Positions 18,711 to 28,886 are shown, counted from the stretch's first letter. The stretch: 64,000 bases of DNA from Saccharopolyspora ipomoeae (GCF_029952525.1 NZ_JASAOF010000003.1:1-64000), one strand, 5' to 3'. Notes: generated from the sequence alone by a model not told the origin. Translations and numbers: made by a program.

Positions 18711-20209
18711 GCCGTGGCGAAGCGGGTGAGGACCGCTTCGGGGCGGATCCCGTCGAGGTGTCTGCGGAAGGTGCGGTGGTAGGCCAGTTCCTCGCGGGTG
18801 CGCACCGGGGCGTCGGTGGCGGCGAGCTCGGACGGGGTGACGCGCTGCTCCCAGTACGGGGTGAGCAGGTCCTGGGCTCCGCTGCCGGTGCCGAACTGCG
18901 CCTTGCGCCGCCACAGCAGCTCCTCGGGCAGCCGGCCGGTGAAAGCCCTTCGCAGATGGGCCTTTTCGACGCCGCCCTGCAGCGCCTTGAGCTCCTCCGG
19001 CAGCGACATCGCGTGCGCGACGACCTCGGTGTCGAGGAACGGGACGCGGGCCTCCAGGCCGTGCGCCATCGTGATCCGGTCGCAGCGCTGCAGGTTGAGC
19101 CCGTGCAGCGCGCCGAGCGTGCGGGCGAGCTCGTCCTGCAGGTCCTCGGCGTGCGCGCGGTGGTAGTAGCCGTAGCCGGCGAACAGCTCGTCCGCTCCCT
19201 CCCCGGTCAGCACCGCCTTGACGTGCTGGGCGGCGAGCTCGGCGAGGAACCAGTTGGGCACGGCGCTGCGGACCAGGCTCGCGTCGAAGGACTCCACCGA
19301 GGCCACCACGTCGTCGAGCGCCGCCACCGCCCGCCGCGCGTCGAAGATCGCCTCGTGGTGCTCGGTCCCCAGGTGCTCGGCCGCAGCGCGCGCCGCGAGC
19401 AGGTCAGGTGAATCCGCGGTGCCGACCGCGAAGGTCTTCAGCCTCGTGCCCGCCTCGGCGCACTCGGCGGCGGCGATCGCGGCCACCACGCTGGAGTCCA
19501 GTCCGCCGGAGAGGAACACGCCTACCTCGACATCGGCCATCAGGTGCCGCCGCACCGAGTCGACCAGCACCTCCCGCGTCGCCTTCTCGACGACCTCCGG
19601 CGCCAGACCCTCCCAGCTCGGCAGCTCGGCGGGATCCGGCATCGGGTCGGCGAAGCGGACCAGGCCGTCCTCCGGGGTCCACCAGCAGCCGGGCGGGAAG
19701 GTCTCCACCGCGGGCCGCACGGCGGCCGGGAACGCCCGCAGCTCGGAGGCGAAGTACCGGACACCGCCGGACTCGGCCCAGTACAGCGGCTTGATGCCGA
19801 GCCGGTCGCGGGCGGCGACGAAGCGGCCGTCGGGCGCGGCCGCGCACAGCGCCCACATGCCCCGCAGCCGCGTCAGCGCGGCGGGACCGCGTCGGCGCAG
19901 CAGCACCAGCGCGGCCTCGCTGTCCGAGGACGTCCGGAACTCGTGCTCGCCGAGCTCCGCGCGCAGGTCGGCGTGGTCGTAGATCTCCCCGTTGCAGACC
20001 AGCGCCCACCCGTCGGCCGAGGTGAGCGGCTGCCGACCGCCGTCCAGGTCGACCAGCGACAGCCGGGTGTGCCCGAGCCACGCGTGCGCACCGACCGGCA
20101 GCTGAGCGCGGTCGTCCGGCCCGCGGTGCGCCAGCTCGGCGAGCATCCGCTCCCCGGTGGTCGCGGCGGGTCCGGTCTGCGGGTGGTGAAGGGCGGCGAT
20201 TCCACACAT
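18707..20209 (-). CDS. asnB: Asparagine synthetase, glutamine-hydrolysing
   Basis: This 500-residue enzyme makes asparagine from aspartate, ATP and glutamine-derived ammonia. The ATG at 20209 is chosen because it places the catalytic cysteine at position 2 (MCGIAALHH), which class II amidotransferases need; an upstream frame to 20239 would mask it. The glutaminase domain runs to about residue 185. The synthetase domain has the pyrophosphate loop SGGLDSS (near 235) and GEGADELFAGYGYY (near 340). A similar enzyme in a biosynthetic cluster could amidate another substrate, but nothing nearby suggests that. It is divergent from an IclR regulator. Confidence 0.85.
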   Translation of the reverse strand: MCGIAALHHPQTGPAATTGERMLAELAHRGPDDRAQLPVGAHAWLGHTRLSLVDLDGGRQPLTSADGWALVCNGEIYDHADLRAELGEHEFRTSSDSEAALVLLRRRGPAALTRLRGMWALCAAAPDGRFVAARDRLGIKPLYWAESGGVRYFASELRAFPAAVRPAVETFPPGCWWTPEDGLVRFADPMPDPAELPSWEGLAPEVVEKATREVLVDSVRRHLMADVEVGVFLSGGLDSSVVAAIAAAECAEAGTRLKTFAVGTADSPDLLAARAAAEHLGTEHHEAIFDARRAVAALDDVVASVESFDASLVRSAVPNWFLAELAAQHVKAVLTGEGADELFAGYGYYHRAHAEDLQDELARTLGALHGLNLQRCDRITMAHGLEARVPFLDTEVVAHAMSLPEELKALQGGVEKAHLRRAFTGRLPEELLWRRKAQFGTGSGAQDLLTPYWEQRVTPSELAATDAPVRTREELAYHRTFRRHLDGIRPEAVLTRFATA

Positions 20210-20240
20210 GGGATCCGACCGTAGACAGGCCGGGCTCACT

Positions 20241-20258
20241 GAGCAACGCTTGTTGCTC
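20241..20258. promoter_or_regulatory. Perfect inverted repeat between asnB and iclR-type gene
   Basis: GAGCAAC (20241-20247), GCTT, GTTGCTC (20252-20258) forms an 18-bp palindrome with perfect arms in a 78-bp divergent spacer. Its position and size suit an IclR-family operator that could control both genes. Confidence 0.6.
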
Positions 20259-20287
20259 CATGCGCACGATCATGCCATCGTGGGCCT

Positions 20288-21043
20288 GTGACCACCGAGA
20301 ACTTGAGCAGCGTCCACCGCGCGCTCGACGTGCTGCGGGCCCTGGGATCCGGGCCGCTGCGCGTGCAGTCCGTCGCCGACGCGCTCGGCAAGGAGAAGAC
20401 CCAGGTCTCCCGCACCCTGAAGGCCCTCGCCGAGAGCGGGTTCGTGGAGCGCGACCCCGACAGCCTGGAGTACCGGCTGGGCTGGCAGCTGTTCGCGCTG
20501 GCCGGAGCCGCCAGCGACAGCCGCCTGCTGCAGCAGGCCGCGCCCGTGCTGCGCTCCCTCGTGCGGGCGGTCGGCGAGGCCGCCTACCTGACCGTGCTCA
20601 GCGGCAACGCGGCCGTCACCGTGCTCGCCGAACGCCCCGGGCGCGCGCTGCAGGCGCACGAGTGGATCGGCCGCCTCTCCCCGCTCAACTGCACGTCCAG
20701 CGGCCGGGCCCTGCTGATCGGGCGCCCCGACGACGAGGTCGACGCCCTGCTCGCGGCCCAACCCGACCCGCTCCCCGGCACCGAGCGCGCCCCGCGCACC
20801 CCCGACGACGTCCGCGCCCGCATGGCCGTCGAGCGCGAGGCCGGCCACAGCACGGCCGTCGAGGAGACCGAACCGGGTCTCGTCGCCGTCGCCGCCCCGG
20901 TCCGCGACTTCACCGGCACCACGATCGCCGCCCTCAACATCTCGGGCCCGATCTTCCGCCTCCCCCCGAACGACCTCACCGCCGCCGCCACCGCGGTCAC
21001 CACCGCCGCCAACAACCTCTCCCACGCCCTCGGCGCCCCCTGA
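20288..21043 (+). CDS. IclR-family transcriptional regulator
   Basis: A 251-residue regulator. The N-terminal winged helix (about 8-65; LRVQSVADALGKEKTQVSRTL) is followed by the IclR effector domain (about 75-245; NCTSSGRALLIGR, then EETEPGLVAVAAPVRD and ALNISGP). These proteins bind small acids or amino-acid metabolites. The start is GTG. It faces asnB across a palindromic operator candidate, so amide-nitrogen control is a reasonable guess. A palindrome array and a long perfect hairpin follow its stop. Confidence 0.88.
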   Translation: MTTENLSSVHRALDVLRALGSGPLRVQSVADALGKEKTQVSRTLKALAESGFVERDPDSLEYRLGWQLFALAGAASDSRLLQQAAPVLRSLVRAVGEAAYLTVLSGNAAVTVLAERPGRALQAHEWIGRLSPLNCTSSGRALLIGRPDDEVDALLAAQPDPLPGTERAPRTPDDVRARMAVEREAGHSTAVEETEPGLVAVAAPVRDFTGTTIAALNISGPIFRLPPNDLTAAATAVTTAANNLSHALGAP

Positions 21044-21074
21044 CCCCCACGCCCTCGCTCGGCCCCGGCATCCC

Positions 21075-21115
21075 GATCTCCACTGAAAACCGGAGTCCCG
21101 ACTTCCACTGAAATC
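21075..21115. repeat. Palindrome array, locus 3 (two units)
   Basis: Units GATCTC-CACT-GAAAAC (21075-21090) and GACTTC-CACT-GAAATC (21100-21115) are 25 nt apart and share the CACT loop. They lie just past the IclR gene and 28 nt before the long hairpin at 21144. Confidence 0.75.
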
Positions 21116-21143
21116 GGGTCCCTCGCGGCGTGAGTGGTTGGCA

Positions 21144-21217
21144 GGGGACAGTTTTAGCCAGAATCGCCCGGGAACTGAGGGGTCGAACCCCGGGCGATTC
21201 TGGCTAAAACTGTCCCC
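21144..21217. terminator. Long hairpin element E1, perfect 29-bp stem, between convergent genes
   Basis: Left arm 21144-21172 and right arm 21189-21217 pair perfectly over 29 bp around a 16-nt loop; total 74 bp. The outer stem starts GGGGACAGTTTTAGCCAG. It separates the IclR gene from lgt and should stop transcription from both sides. The outer 17 nt are shared with the element at 37448, which has the same total length. Confidence 0.8.
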
Positions 21218-21299
21218 TCCGCGGCGTCACCGCTCCCGGGACCACGACGAAGAGGCCGCGGCTCCGCACGGGAGTCCGCGGCCTCTGCGGGTGCCGGGG

Positions 21300-22421
21300 T
21301 CAGGACTGGCTCTTGGCGTCCTTGTCGGATGGCGCCGACGAGGCCTCGTCCTCGTCCGAGCCGGAGCTGTCCTGGTCGGGCGAGGTTTCGCCCGGTGGTT
21401 CGGTGTTCGAGTCCTTCGAGTCCGGAGCGGCCTCGTCCTCGGTGGTCTTGGAATCGCCGGAGTTCGGCCCGCCTGACTTCGACTCCTCGGACTTCGACTC
21501 GTCCGACTTGGGCTCGACCGTGGAGGGGAGGTCCTCCGGGTAGGGCTTGCCCGCGAGGAGGGCCGGGTCCTCCCGCTTGCCCCGGACGACCAGGAGGTAG
21601 ATGACGGCGGCGAGGAACACCAGCAGCGAGGTGAAGACGTTGATGCGGATGCCCAGGATGTGGGTGGCCTCGTCGCTGCGCATCATCTCGATCCACACGC
21701 GACCGGCCGTGTACCCGGCGACGTAGAGCGCGAACACGCGACCGTGGCCCATCCGGAACTTGCGGTCCGCCCACAGCACGAGCAGGAACACGCCCACGTT
21801 CCAGACCAGCTCGTAGAGGAACGTCGGGTGCACGACGGTGATCGGCGTCGGGTCGACGGCGACGCCCGCGATCGGGTCGGCCAGCCCGGTCTCCGGGTCG
21901 ATGCGGCGGTAGATCTCCAGGCCCCACGGCACGGTCGTCGGACCGCCGTAGAGCTCCTGGTTGAACCAGTTCCCGAGACGCCCGACGGCCTGCGCGAGCA
22001 CCAGGCCCGGCGCGACGGTGTCGGCGAACGCGGGCAGCGGGACACCGCGCTGGCGGCAGCCGATCCAGGCGCCCACGGCGCCGAGCGCGACCGCGCCCCA
22101 GATGCCGAGGCCGCCCTCCCACACCTTCAGCGCGTCCAGCGGGTTCTTGTCCGGCCCGAAGTACTTGTACCAGTCCGTGGCCACGTGGTAGAGCCGCCCG
22201 CCGATGAGTCCGAACGGCACCGCCCACACGGCCACGTCGACGACGGTGCCCTCCCGGCCACCGCGCGCGATCCAGCGGCGGTTGCTGATCCACACCGCCA
22301 GCACGATGCCGGCGATGATGCACAGCGCGTACGCGCGCAGCGGAATCGGACCGATGTACCAAACCCCCTGCGGAGGGCTGGGAATGTTGGCCAGGAAGGG
22401 ACTCGCCGAGGCAGCACTCAC
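21300..22421 (-). CDS. lgt: Phosphatidylglycerol--prolipoprotein diacylglyceryl transferase
   Basis: This membrane enzyme attaches diacylglycerol to the lipobox cysteine of prolipoproteins. It has about 373 residues and seven hydrophobic segments. The Lgt signature [16 protein letters not shown] lies near residue 145. The C-terminal 75 residues are a Ser/Asp/Glu/Lys-rich low-complexity tail that short Lgt proteins lack. The GTG at 22421 gives the usual N-terminus ([13 protein letters not shown] shortly after); a GTG at 22460 is the alternative. It lies just downstream of trpA, as in many actinomycetes. Confidence 0.92.
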   Translation of the reverse strand: MSAASASPFLANIPSPPQGVWYIGPIPLRAYALCIIAGIVLAVWISNRRWIARGGREGTVVDVAVWAVPFGLIGGRLYHVATDWYKYFGPDKNPLDALKVWEGGLGIWGAVALGAVGAWIGCRQRGVPLPAFADTVAPGLVLAQAVGRLGNWFNQELYGGPTTVPWGLEIYRRIDPETGLADPIAGVAVDPTPITVVHPTFLYELVWNVGVFLLVLWADRKFRMGHGRVFALYVAGYTAGRVWIEMMRSDEATHILGIRINVFTSLLVFLAAVIYLLVVRGKREDPALLAGKPYPEDLPSTVEPKSDESKSEESKSGGPNSGDSKTTEDEAAPDSKDSNTEPPGETSPDQDSSGSDEDEASSAPSDKDAKSQS

Positions 22422-22470
22422 GGTGCTTACGGTATCGGGCGCCGCACCAGCGGTGAGCACCCCCCGCGCG

Positions 22471-23250
22471 TCAGGCCCCGCGCACTCCCGCGGCCAGGTC
22501 CGCCGCCAGCGCCCGGACGCCGTCGGGGCCGTCCTGCTCGGCCCGGGTGACGAACGCCGAGCCGACGATCACGCCGTCGGCGAAGCGCGCCACCTCGGCC
22601 GCCTGCTCGCGCGAGCGCACGCCCAAGCCGACGCCGATCGGCAGGTCGGTGTGCGCGCGGGTGCGCTCCACCAGCCCGGCCGCGGCGGAGCCGACCGAGT
22701 CGCGCGCACCGGTCACGCCCATCACGGAGGTGGCGTAGACGAAGCCGCTGCTGGACTTGGCGGTCAGCGCCAGCCGCTCCTCGGTGGACGACGGCGCGAC
22801 CAGGAAGATCCGGTCCAGCCCGTGCGCGTCGGTGGCGGCGATCCAGTCCTCGCCCTCGTCCGGGATGAGGTCCGGGGTGATCACGCCGAGCCCGCCCGCG
22901 GCCTTGAGGTCGCGGGCGAAGGCGTCCACGCCGTAGTGGTGCACCGGGTTCCAGTAGGTCATCACGACCGCCTGACCACCGGCTTCGGCGATGCTGGAGA
23001 CGACGTCGAAGACCTGCCGCACGCGGAAGCCCGCCCGCAGCGCGGTCTCGCTGGCGGCCTGGATCGTCGGCCCGTCCATCACCGGGTCGGAGAACGGCAG
23101 GCCGACCTCGACGATGTCGCAGCCGCCCTCGACCATCGCCTTGAGCAGCTCCTGGCTGCCCTCGACGGTCGGGTACCCGGCGGGCAGGTAGCCGATCAGC
23201 GCTGCCCGCGACTCGGCACGGCACGCCTGGAAAACGTCACGCAGGCTCAC
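22471..23250 (-). CDS. trpA: Tryptophan synthase alpha chain
   Basis: This 259-residue TIM barrel cleaves indole-3-glycerol phosphate to indole, which is channelled to TrpB. Visible motifs are the catalytic Glu in [16 protein letters not shown] (near 45) and the catalytic Asp in the [10 protein letters not shown] region. The start is GTG, overlapping the trpB stop by 4 bp (GTGA), so the two subunits are probably coupled. Length is normal. Confidence 0.96.
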   Translation of the reverse strand: MSLRDVFQACRAESRAALIGYLPAGYPTVEGSQELLKAMVEGGCDIVEVGLPFSDPVMDGPTIQAASETALRAGFRVRQVFDVVSSIAEAGGQAVVMTYWNPVHHYGVDAFARDLKAAGGLGVITPDLIPDEGEDWIAATDAHGLDRIFLVAPSSTEERLALTAKSSSGFVYATSVMGVTGARDSVGSAAAGLVERTRAHTDLPIGVGLGVRSREQAAEVARFADGVIVGSAFVTRAEQDGPDGVRALAADLAAGVRGA

Positions 23251-24512
23251 GACTCTCCCCGCTCCTCGTCGACGAGCCCGAAGTACTTCGCCGCGGTGTC
23301 CATGTCCTTGTCGCCCCGACCCGAGAGGCTGACGACGATGAGCCCGTCCGGCCCGATCTCCTGGCCGAGCTTGATCGCCCCGGCCAGGGCGTGCGCGGAC
23401 TCGATCGCCGGGATGATGCCCTCGGTCCGCGACAGCAGCTGGAAGGCCTGCATCGCCTCGTCGTCGGTGACCGAGCGGTACTCCGCGCGGCCGGTGTCCT
23501 TGAGGTAGGAGTGCTCCGGGCCGACGCCCGGGTAGTCCAGCCCCGCCGAGATCGAGTAGGCCTCGATGACCTGCCCGTCCTCGTCCTGCAGCAGGTAGGA
23601 GCGGGCGCCGTGCAGCGTGCCCGGGGTGCCCTCGCCGAGGGTGACGCCGTGCTCGCCGGACTCGATGCCGTGACCGGCGGGTTCGAAGCCGACCAGCCGC
23701 ACGTCGGCGTCGTCGATGAAGCCGTGGAAGATGCCGATCGCGTTGGAGCCGCCGCCGACGCAGGCCAGGACCGCGTCCGGCAGCCGACCGGTCATCGCCA
23801 GGGTCTGCTCGCGGGCCTCGTCGCCGATGACCCGGTGGAAGTTGCGCACCATCACCGGGAACGGGTGCGCCCCGGCGGCGGTGCCCAGCAGGTAGTGGGT
23901 GTGGTCGACGTTGGCGACCCAGTCGCGCAGCGCCTCGTTGATGGCGTCCTTGAGCGTCGCCGAGCCGTTGGCGACCGGGATGACCTCGGCGCCCAGCAGC
24001 CGCATCCGCGCGACGTTGAGGGCTTGGCGCTCGGTGTCGACCTTGCCCATGTAGACCACGCACTCCAGGCCCAGCAGCGCGCAGGCCGTCGCGGTGGCCA
24101 CGCCGTGCTGACCGGCACCGGTCTCGGCGATGACGCGGCGCTTGCCCATCCGCTTGACCAGGAGCGCCTGCCCCAGCACGTTGTTGATCTTGTGCGAGCC
24201 GGTGTGGTTGAGGTCCTCGCGCTTGAGCAGCACGCGAGCCCCGCCCGCGTGCTCGGCGAAGCGCTTGGCCTCGGTCAGCAGCGACGGGCGGCCCGCGTAG
24301 TTGCGCAGCAGCTCGTCGAGCTCGGCGAGGAACGCCGGGTCCTGCTGGGCCTTGGCGTACTCGGCGGCGAGCTCGTCCTGCGCCGCGATCAGCGCCTCGG
24401 GCATGAACCGGCCGCCGTAGTCGCCGAAGTGCCCGCGCCCGTCCGGATCGTGCCCCTCGGGCACGGGGGTGCCCTGGCGGTGGGCGCGCGCGGCGTCAGC
24501 CCCGACGGTCAT
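23247..24512 (-). CDS. trpB: Tryptophan synthase beta chain
   Basis: This 421-residue PLP enzyme joins indole and serine to give tryptophan. The PLP lysine lies in the HTGSHKINN motif (near 100), and the phosphate-binding loop is GGGSNAIG (near 245). The ATG at 24512 follows a strong AGGAGG; a longer frame exists but lacks support. It sits 40 bp after trpC, with no separate trpM-like gene between them. Confidence 0.97.
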   Translation of the reverse strand: MTVGADAARAHRQGTPVPEGHDPDGRGHFGDYGGRFMPEALIAAQDELAAEYAKAQQDPAFLAELDELLRNYAGRPSLLTEAKRFAEHAGGARVLLKREDLNHTGSHKINNVLGQALLVKRMGKRRVIAETGAGQHGVATATACALLGLECVVYMGKVDTERQALNVARMRLLGAEVIPVANGSATLKDAINEALRDWVANVDHTHYLLGTAAGAHPFPVMVRNFHRVIGDEAREQTLAMTGRLPDAVLACVGGGSNAIGIFHGFIDDADVRLVGFEPAGHGIESGEHGVTLGEGTPGTLHGARSYLLQDEDGQVIEAYSISAGLDYPGVGPEHSYLKDTGRAEYRSVTDDEAMQAFQLLSRTEGIIPAIESAHALAGAIKLGQEIGPDGLIVVSLSGRGDKDMDTAAKYFGLVDEERGES

Positions 24513-24552
24513 TGCCTTACCTCCTGTGCTTCGCACGCCGCGCCGCCGAGCC

Positions 24553-25365
24553 TCAGCGGCTCGGACGCGGACATGCCGGGTGCGACCCGGCGGTCACCAG
24601 CTGGTTCACCGCCGACTTCGGGTTGTCGCTGGTCACCAGGCCCTCGCCGACCAGAACGGCGTCGGCACCGGAACCCGCGTAGGCCATCAGGTCGCTGGGT
24701 CCGCGCACTCCGGACTCGGCGACCTTGATGACGTCCTGCGGCAGCCCCGGAGCGATCCGGCCGAAGACGTCGCGGTCGACTTCGAGCGTATGCAGGTTGC
24801 GGGCGTTGATGCCAATGATTTTCGCGCCCGCCTCCAGCGCCCGGTCGGACTCCTCGGCGGTGTGCACCTCGACCAGCGCGGCCATGCCCAGCGACTCGAC
24901 CCGGTCGAGCAGCGCTTCCAGCACGTTCTGCTCCAGGGCGGCCACGATGAGCAGCACCATGTCCGCGCCGTGCGCGCGGGCCTCGTGCACCTGGTACGGG
25001 CTGACCACGAAGTCCTTGCGCAGGACCGGCGTGCCCGGGACGCGCTTGCGCACGGCGTCCAGGTCGGCCAGCGAACCGCCGAAGCGGCGCTGCTCGGTGA
25101 GCACGCTGATCACCCGGGCACCCGCGTCGGCGTAGTCGGCGGCGAGATCGGCCGGTTCGGCGATCTCGGCCAGCTCGCCCTTGGACGGGCTGCGCCGTTT
25201 GACCTCGGCGATGACGCCGACGCCCTGCGCCTTGAGCGCGGCCAGCACGTCGTGCGGCGGCGCGGCGGCCGCCGACAGCTGCTTGATCTCGTCGAACGGA
25301 ATCGCCGATTCGCGGACCGCGAGATCCTCGCGGACGCCTTCGATGATGTCTTCCAGAACGGTCAC
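24553..25365 (-). CDS. trpC: Indole-3-glycerol phosphate synthase
   Basis: This 270-residue TIM barrel closes the indole ring. Family motifs are [14 protein letters not shown] (near 50), VLRKDFVV (near 120), IIGINARNL (near 190) and the phosphate-binding VAESGVRG (near 215). The start is GTG, overlapping the stop of a 30-codon ORF by 4 bp, so translation may be coupled to it. It is the first large gene of trpCBA after a 266-bp gap from the membrane protein gene. Confidence 0.96.
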   Translation of the reverse strand: MTVLEDIIEGVREDLAVRESAIPFDEIKQLSAAAAPPHDVLAALKAQGVGVIAEVKRRSPSKGELAEIAEPADLAADYADAGARVISVLTEQRRFGGSLADLDAVRKRVPGTPVLRKDFVVSPYQVHEARAHGADMVLLIVAALEQNVLEALLDRVESLGMAALVEVHTAEESDRALEAGAKIIGINARNLHTLEVDRDVFGRIAPGLPQDVIKVAESGVRGPSDLMAYAGSGADAVLVGEGLVTSDNPKSAVNQLVTAGSHPACPRPSR

Positions 25366-25454
25366 GCGAACACCTCGCCGGCTGTGCCCCGAACACTCAC
25401 CCGCAATGCCCAGACCCTGCTGAATGCGCGGTTGAACTCATTGCGCTCGATCAC
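25362..25454 (-). CDS. Possible 30-residue ORF coupled to trpC
   Basis: A GTG at 25454 follows AAGGGGAG by 4 nt and opens a 30-codon frame (begins [15 protein letters not shown]) whose TGA overlaps the trpC GTG as GTGA. It contains one Trp codon (position 15), fewer than a classical leader peptide would have. It could be a coupling leader or a small protein, or the region may simply be the trpC 5' leader. No homologue is recognised. Confidence 0.4.
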   Translation of the reverse strand: MIERNEFNRAFSRVWALRVSVRGTAGEVFA

Positions 25455-25511
25455 GACACTCCCCTTCCCGCCGTGCCGTCGCATGGCCGATGCTAAACCT
25501 CACCAATCGAC

Positions 25512-25571
25512 CCCCTTACCAAGGGGTGGGCCCGGAGTCCCAGCGCAACAAGGACCTTCGGCCCTGTTGCG
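25512..25571 (-). promoter_or_regulatory. Paired hairpins between the Trp membrane protein gene and trpC
   Basis: CGCAACA (25544-25550) pairs with TGTTGCG (25565-25571) with further pairing inside, and CCCCTT (25512-25517) pairs with AAGGGG (25521-25526) on a 3-nt loop. Together they lie ahead of the 30-codon ORF. They could terminate the upstream gene or act as a trpC leader structure. Confidence 0.4.
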
Positions 25572-25631
25572 ATCCGGGGCGACCGGCTCCGGACGACGTC
25601 GAACAGCGGTTTTGGTGACGCTGGAGATCCT

Positions 25632-26237
25632 TCAGCGATCGTCTTCGTCCGTGGGATCGCGTCCGGCGTCCAGCTCGTTCCACAACCGCCTGTCCGGATC
25701 CTGGGACACCCGCTCCTTCGCGGCGCCCGGCGCGGCGTAGCGCGCGCCCATCGCCGGCATCCGACCCGCGCGCACCACCACCAGCACACCCGCGATCACC
25801 AGCAGCAACGCACCGAGCACCATCAGCAGCGGCCCGAACGGCGAGGTGGACAGCTCCCCCGCCGGAACGCTGCCCGCGGGCACGTCGAGGTCGCTGCCAC
25901 CGCCGGTGAACTGCTGGAAGGCGCGCCAGACCAGCAGCGCACCGGCCAGCGCGATGAGCACGCCGACCAGGCGCCGCAGCAGCCCGCCGGTCGCCAGCAC
26001 GGCGGCGACGGCGGCCAGCGCCGCCAGCGCCATCGGCACCAGCTCAGGCCGCGCCTCCGCACCGGTCGCGGCGCTGACCGTCTCGGTGCCGATCGGGGTG
26101 CGGAACGGCTGGCTCATCCAGGTCAGGCCCGAGGCGCCCCACAAAGCTCCGGCCCCGGCCAGCACCAGCAGCAGCACCGACCAGAGCAGGCCCTTGGACC
26201 GGGTCGGGGCCGGGTCCTGCTCAGACGCGCTGGTCAA
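25632..26237 (-). CDS. Trp-region conserved membrane protein (TIGR02234 type)
   Basis: A 201-residue protein with four hydrophobic helices (about 17-40, 69-88, 90-108, 135-158) and a charged C-terminal tail. Proteins of this type lie between trpE and trpC in many actinomycetes and are often annotated Trp biosynthesis-associated membrane protein; the biochemical role is unknown. The TTG at 26237 follows GGAGG by 6 nt and lies inside trpE, overlapping it by 17 bp, so it is almost certainly coupled to trpE. Confidence 0.85.
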   Translation of the reverse strand: MTSASEQDPAPTRSKGLLWSVLLLVLAGAGALWGASGLTWMSQPFRTPIGTETVSAATGAEARPELVPMALAALAAVAAVLATGGLLRRLVGVLIALAGALLVWRAFQQFTGGGSDLDVPAGSVPAGELSTSPFGPLLMVLGALLLVIAGVLVVVRAGRMPAMGARYAAPGAAKERVSQDPDRRLWNELDAGRDPTDEDDR

Positions 26238-27783
26238 GGCGCGCCTCCTGCTCGGCGGGCGCCGTCAGCGTCCCGGCGGTGGCGACCGCGTTGAGCACCG
26301 CGCGGGCCTTGTTCAGGCACTCCTGGTCCTCGGCCACCGGGTCGGAGTCGGCCACGATGCCGCCACCGGCCTGCACGTAGGCGCGGCCGTCGCGCACCAG
26401 GGCGGTGCGGATCGCGATGGCGGTGTCGGCGTTGCCCGCGAAGTCCAGGTAGCCGACCACGCCGCCGTACTGGGCGCGCCGCGTCGGCTCCAGCTCCTCG
26501 ATCAGCTCCAGCGCGCGCGGCTTCGGCGCGCCCGACAGCGTGCCCGCCGGGAAGCAGGCCGCCACCGCGTCGAAGGCGGTCTTGCCCTCGGCGAGCTGCC
26601 CGGTGACGGTGGAGACGATGTGCATGACGTGGCTGTAGCGCTCGATGCGGAAGAAGTCGACCACCCGCACCGACCCCGGCCTGCACACCCGGCCCAGGTC
26701 GTTGCGGCCCAGGTCGACCAGCATCAGGTGCTCGGCGCGCTCCTTCTCGTCGCTGAGCAGGTCCTTCTCCAGCAGCGCGTCCTCGTCCTCGTCCGCGCCG
26801 CGCCAGCGGGTGCCCGCGATCGGGTGCGTGGTGGCCTGCCCGTCCTGCACGGTGACCAGCGATTCCGGGCTGGAGCCGACGATGTCGAACGGGCTGCCGC
26901 CGTCGGGGTCGTCCAGCCGCAGCAGGTACATGTACGGGCTCGGGTTGGTGGTGCGCAGGATCCGGTAGATGTCCAGCGAGTCGGCGTCGGTGTCCATCTC
27001 GAACCGCTGCGAGACGACCACCTGGAACGCCTCGCCAGCGCGGATGGCCTCCTTGGCCTTCTCCACAGCCGCGTGGTGCTCCTCGGGCCGGCGCTTGCGG
27101 CGGAAGTCCGCGGCGGGCCGGGAGAACGTCGCCACCGTCGGCGCCGCCGGGGTCTGCAGCCGCTCGGTCATCTCGTCGAGGCGGCGCACCGCGTCGTCGT
27201 AGGCCGCGTCGACCCGCTCCGGGCTGTCGTCCCAGTTCACCGCGTTGGCGATGAGCGTGATCGTGCCCTCGTGGTGGTCCAGCGCCGCCAGGTCGGTGGC
27301 CAGCAGCATCACCATCTCGGGGATCTGCAGGTCGTCCTCGGTCAGGTTGGGCAGCCGCTCCAGCCTGCGCACGGTGTCGTAGCCCATGTAGCCGACCATC
27401 CCGCCGGTCAGCGGCGGCAGGCCGGGCAGCGGGTCGGTGTGCAGCAGCCGGACCGTCTCGCGCAGCGCCTCCAGCGGGTCGCCGCTGGAGGGCAGGCCGA
27501 CCGGCGGCGTGCCGGTCCAGTGGGCCTCGCCGTCGCGGACGGTGAGGGCGGCGGCGCTGCGGGCCCCGACGAAGGACCATCGCGACCAGGAACGACCGTT
27601 CTCGGCGGACTCGAACAGGAACGTGCCGGGGCGGTTCCCGGCGAGCTTGCGGTAGACCCCCAGCGGGGTCTCGTCGTCCGCGAGCAACCGCCGCACCACC
27701 GGGATCACCCGGTGTTCCGCCGCCAGGCTCCGGAACTCCTCGCGTCCTGGGCTCACACTGCCGATCTCACCATCGCCGACCAT
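26221..27783 (-). CDS. trpE: Anthranilate synthase component I
   Basis: This enzyme of about 520 residues makes anthranilate from chorismate with ammonia supplied by a TrpG subunit not encoded in the window. The feedback-site motif [15 protein letters not shown] appears as [12 protein letters not shown] (near 45), and the chorismate-binding core includes [36 protein letters not shown] and GAPKPRA. The start is uncertain: ATG at 27783 is listed, ATG at 27792 and GTG at 27756 are alternatives, and none has a strong ribosome binding site. It is divergent from a tetR gene across a 13-bp tandem repeat. Confidence 0.93.
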   Translation of the reverse strand: MVGDGEIGSVSPGREEFRSLAAEHRVIPVVRRLLADDETPLGVYRKLAGNRPGTFLFESAENGRSWSRWSFVGARSAAALTVRDGEAHWTGTPPVGLPSSGDPLEALRETVRLLHTDPLPGLPPLTGGMVGYMGYDTVRRLERLPNLTEDDLQIPEMVMLLATDLAALDHHEGTITLIANAVNWDDSPERVDAAYDDAVRRLDEMTERLQTPAAPTVATFSRPAADFRRKRRPEEHHAAVEKAKEAIRAGEAFQVVVSQRFEMDTDADSLDIYRILRTTNPSPYMYLLRLDDPDGGSPFDIVGSSPESLVTVQDGQATTHPIAGTRWRGADEDEDALLEKDLLSDEKERAEHLMLVDLGRNDLGRVCRPGSVRVVDFFRIERYSHVMHIVSTVTGQLAEGKTAFDAVAACFPAGTLSGAPKPRALELIEELEPTRRAQYGGVVGYLDFAGNADTAIAIRTALVRDGRAYVQAGGGIVADSDPVAEDQECLNKARAVLNAVATAGTLTAPAEQEARLDQRV

Positions 27784-27825
27784 GCCCGTCATTGTGCCGC
27801 GCAGTCCTCGGCGCCCGGTGCGGGA

Positions 27826-27877
27826 CCTCCGCTTTGCCCCTCCGCCCTGCCCCTCCGCTTTGCCCCTCCGCTTTGCC
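27826..27877. repeat. Four tandem 13-bp repeats in the trpE/tetR divergent promoter region
   Basis: CCTCCGCTTTGCC is repeated end to end at 27826, 27839 (one variant copy, CCTCCGCCCTGCC), 27852 and 27865. The period is not a multiple of three and the frames through it give low-complexity peptides, so it is noncoding. It lies between the trpE start and the tetR start and may affect both promoters. Confidence 0.85.
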
Positions 27878-27908
27878 ACTGCGGCGTCGGTGCCGCGAGG
27901 ATGGACGG

Positions 27909-28514
27909 GTGAGCACGACCGAACCGAAGCGGCGAGGCCGCAGGCCCCAAGGCGCCGACACCAAGGAGGCGCTGCTGACCTCGGCCCGCGAGGTGTTCGC
28001 CGAGCAGGGCTACGACGCCGCCACCGTCCGCGCGATCGCCGGCGGCGCGGGCGTCGACCCGGCGATGGTCAACCACTGGTTCGGCGGCAAGGAAGGACTG
28101 TTCACCGCGGCGGTGCAGATCCCGGTCAACCCGGCCGAGATCCTCCGCGAGGTGCTCGACGGGCCGCGCGAGCAGATCGGCGAGCGGATCATCCGGCGGT
28201 TCGTCGCCGCCTGGGACGGTGTCGGCGGCGGCCAGTTCGCGGCCCTGATGCGCAGCGTCGCCAGCAACGAGCAGGCGGTGGCGATGCTCCGCGAGTTCGT
28301 GCAGAACGTGCTGTTCAACCGCCTGGTCGCGGTCCTGGAGGTCGACCGCGGCGAGATGCGGGTGGCGCTGTGCGGCTCCCAGCTCGTCGGCCTCGGCATG
28401 GCCCGCTACGTCGTCCGCATCGAACCGCTGGCCTCGGCCGACGCCGACACCGTCGCGGCCACCATCGGCCCCAACCTCCAGCGCTACCTCACCGGGGACC
28501 TGGGCCTCGCCTGA
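27909..28514 (+). CDS. TetR-family transcriptional regulator
   Basis: A 201-residue regulator. The N-terminal helix-turn-helix (about 18-62; [19 protein letters not shown] and [12 protein letters not shown]) is typical TetR, and the C-terminal helical domain resembles the TetR_C_16-type. The GTG at 27909 is preceded by GAGG. A short inverted repeat, GCGGC (27881-27885) with GCCGC (27892-27896), lies just upstream and could be its operator. It separates hisI from trpE; whether it controls trpE is untested. Confidence 0.85.
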   Translation: MSTTEPKRRGRRPQGADTKEALLTSAREVFAEQGYDAATVRAIAGGAGVDPAMVNHWFGGKEGLFTAAVQIPVNPAEILREVLDGPREQIGERIIRRFVAAWDGVGGGQFAALMRSVASNEQAVAMLREFVQNVLFNRLVAVLEVDRGEMRVALCGSQLVGLGMARYVVRIEPLASADADTVAATIGPNLQRYLTGDLGLA

Positions 28515-28538
28515 CCGCGCGGAGCCCGGAACCCCGGG

Positions 28539-28886
28539 TCAGTCCGCGGGCAGCAGGACGTCGGCGTCGAAGCAGGTTCGGTCGCCGGTGTGGCAGGCCG
28601 CGCCCTGCTGGTCGACCGAGAGCAGGATCGTGTCGCCGTCGCAGTCCAGTCGGACCTCGTGGACGTGCTGGGTGTGGCCCGACGTCTCGCCCTTGACCCA
28701 GTAGCTGCCGCGGCTGCGGGAGAAGTAGGTGGCGCGGCGGGTGGTGAGGGTGCGGTGCAGCGCCTCGTCGTCCATCCACGCCATCATCAGCACCTCGCCG
28801 GTGCCGCGCTGCTGCGCGATCGCGGCGACCAGCCCGTCGGCGTTGCGCTTGAGCCGGTCGGCGATCGCCGGGTCGAGCTCGCTCAT
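28539..28886 (-). CDS. hisI: Phosphoribosyl-AMP cyclohydrolase
   Basis: A 115-residue enzyme that opens the adenine ring of PR-AMP in histidine synthesis. Zinc and magnesium ligands are visible in the motif DCDGDTIL and in [12 protein letters not shown]. It lacks the HisE domain found in fused enzymes, as expected for actinomycetes. The ATG overlaps the hisF stop (ATGA). It converges on the tetR gene. Confidence 0.95.
   Translation of the reverse strand: MSELDPAIADRLKRNADGLVAAIAQQRGTGEVLMMAWMDDEALHRTLTTRRATYFSRSRGSYWVKGETSGHTQHVHEVRLDCDGDTILLSVDQQGAACHTGDRTCFDADVLLPAD

Noticed and set aside
27784..27879. N-terminal extension of trpE through the 13-bp repeats
   Set aside because: The extension is low-complexity Arg/Lys/Gly and comes from a tandem repeat of period 13. 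TrpE homologues begin near the listed start.
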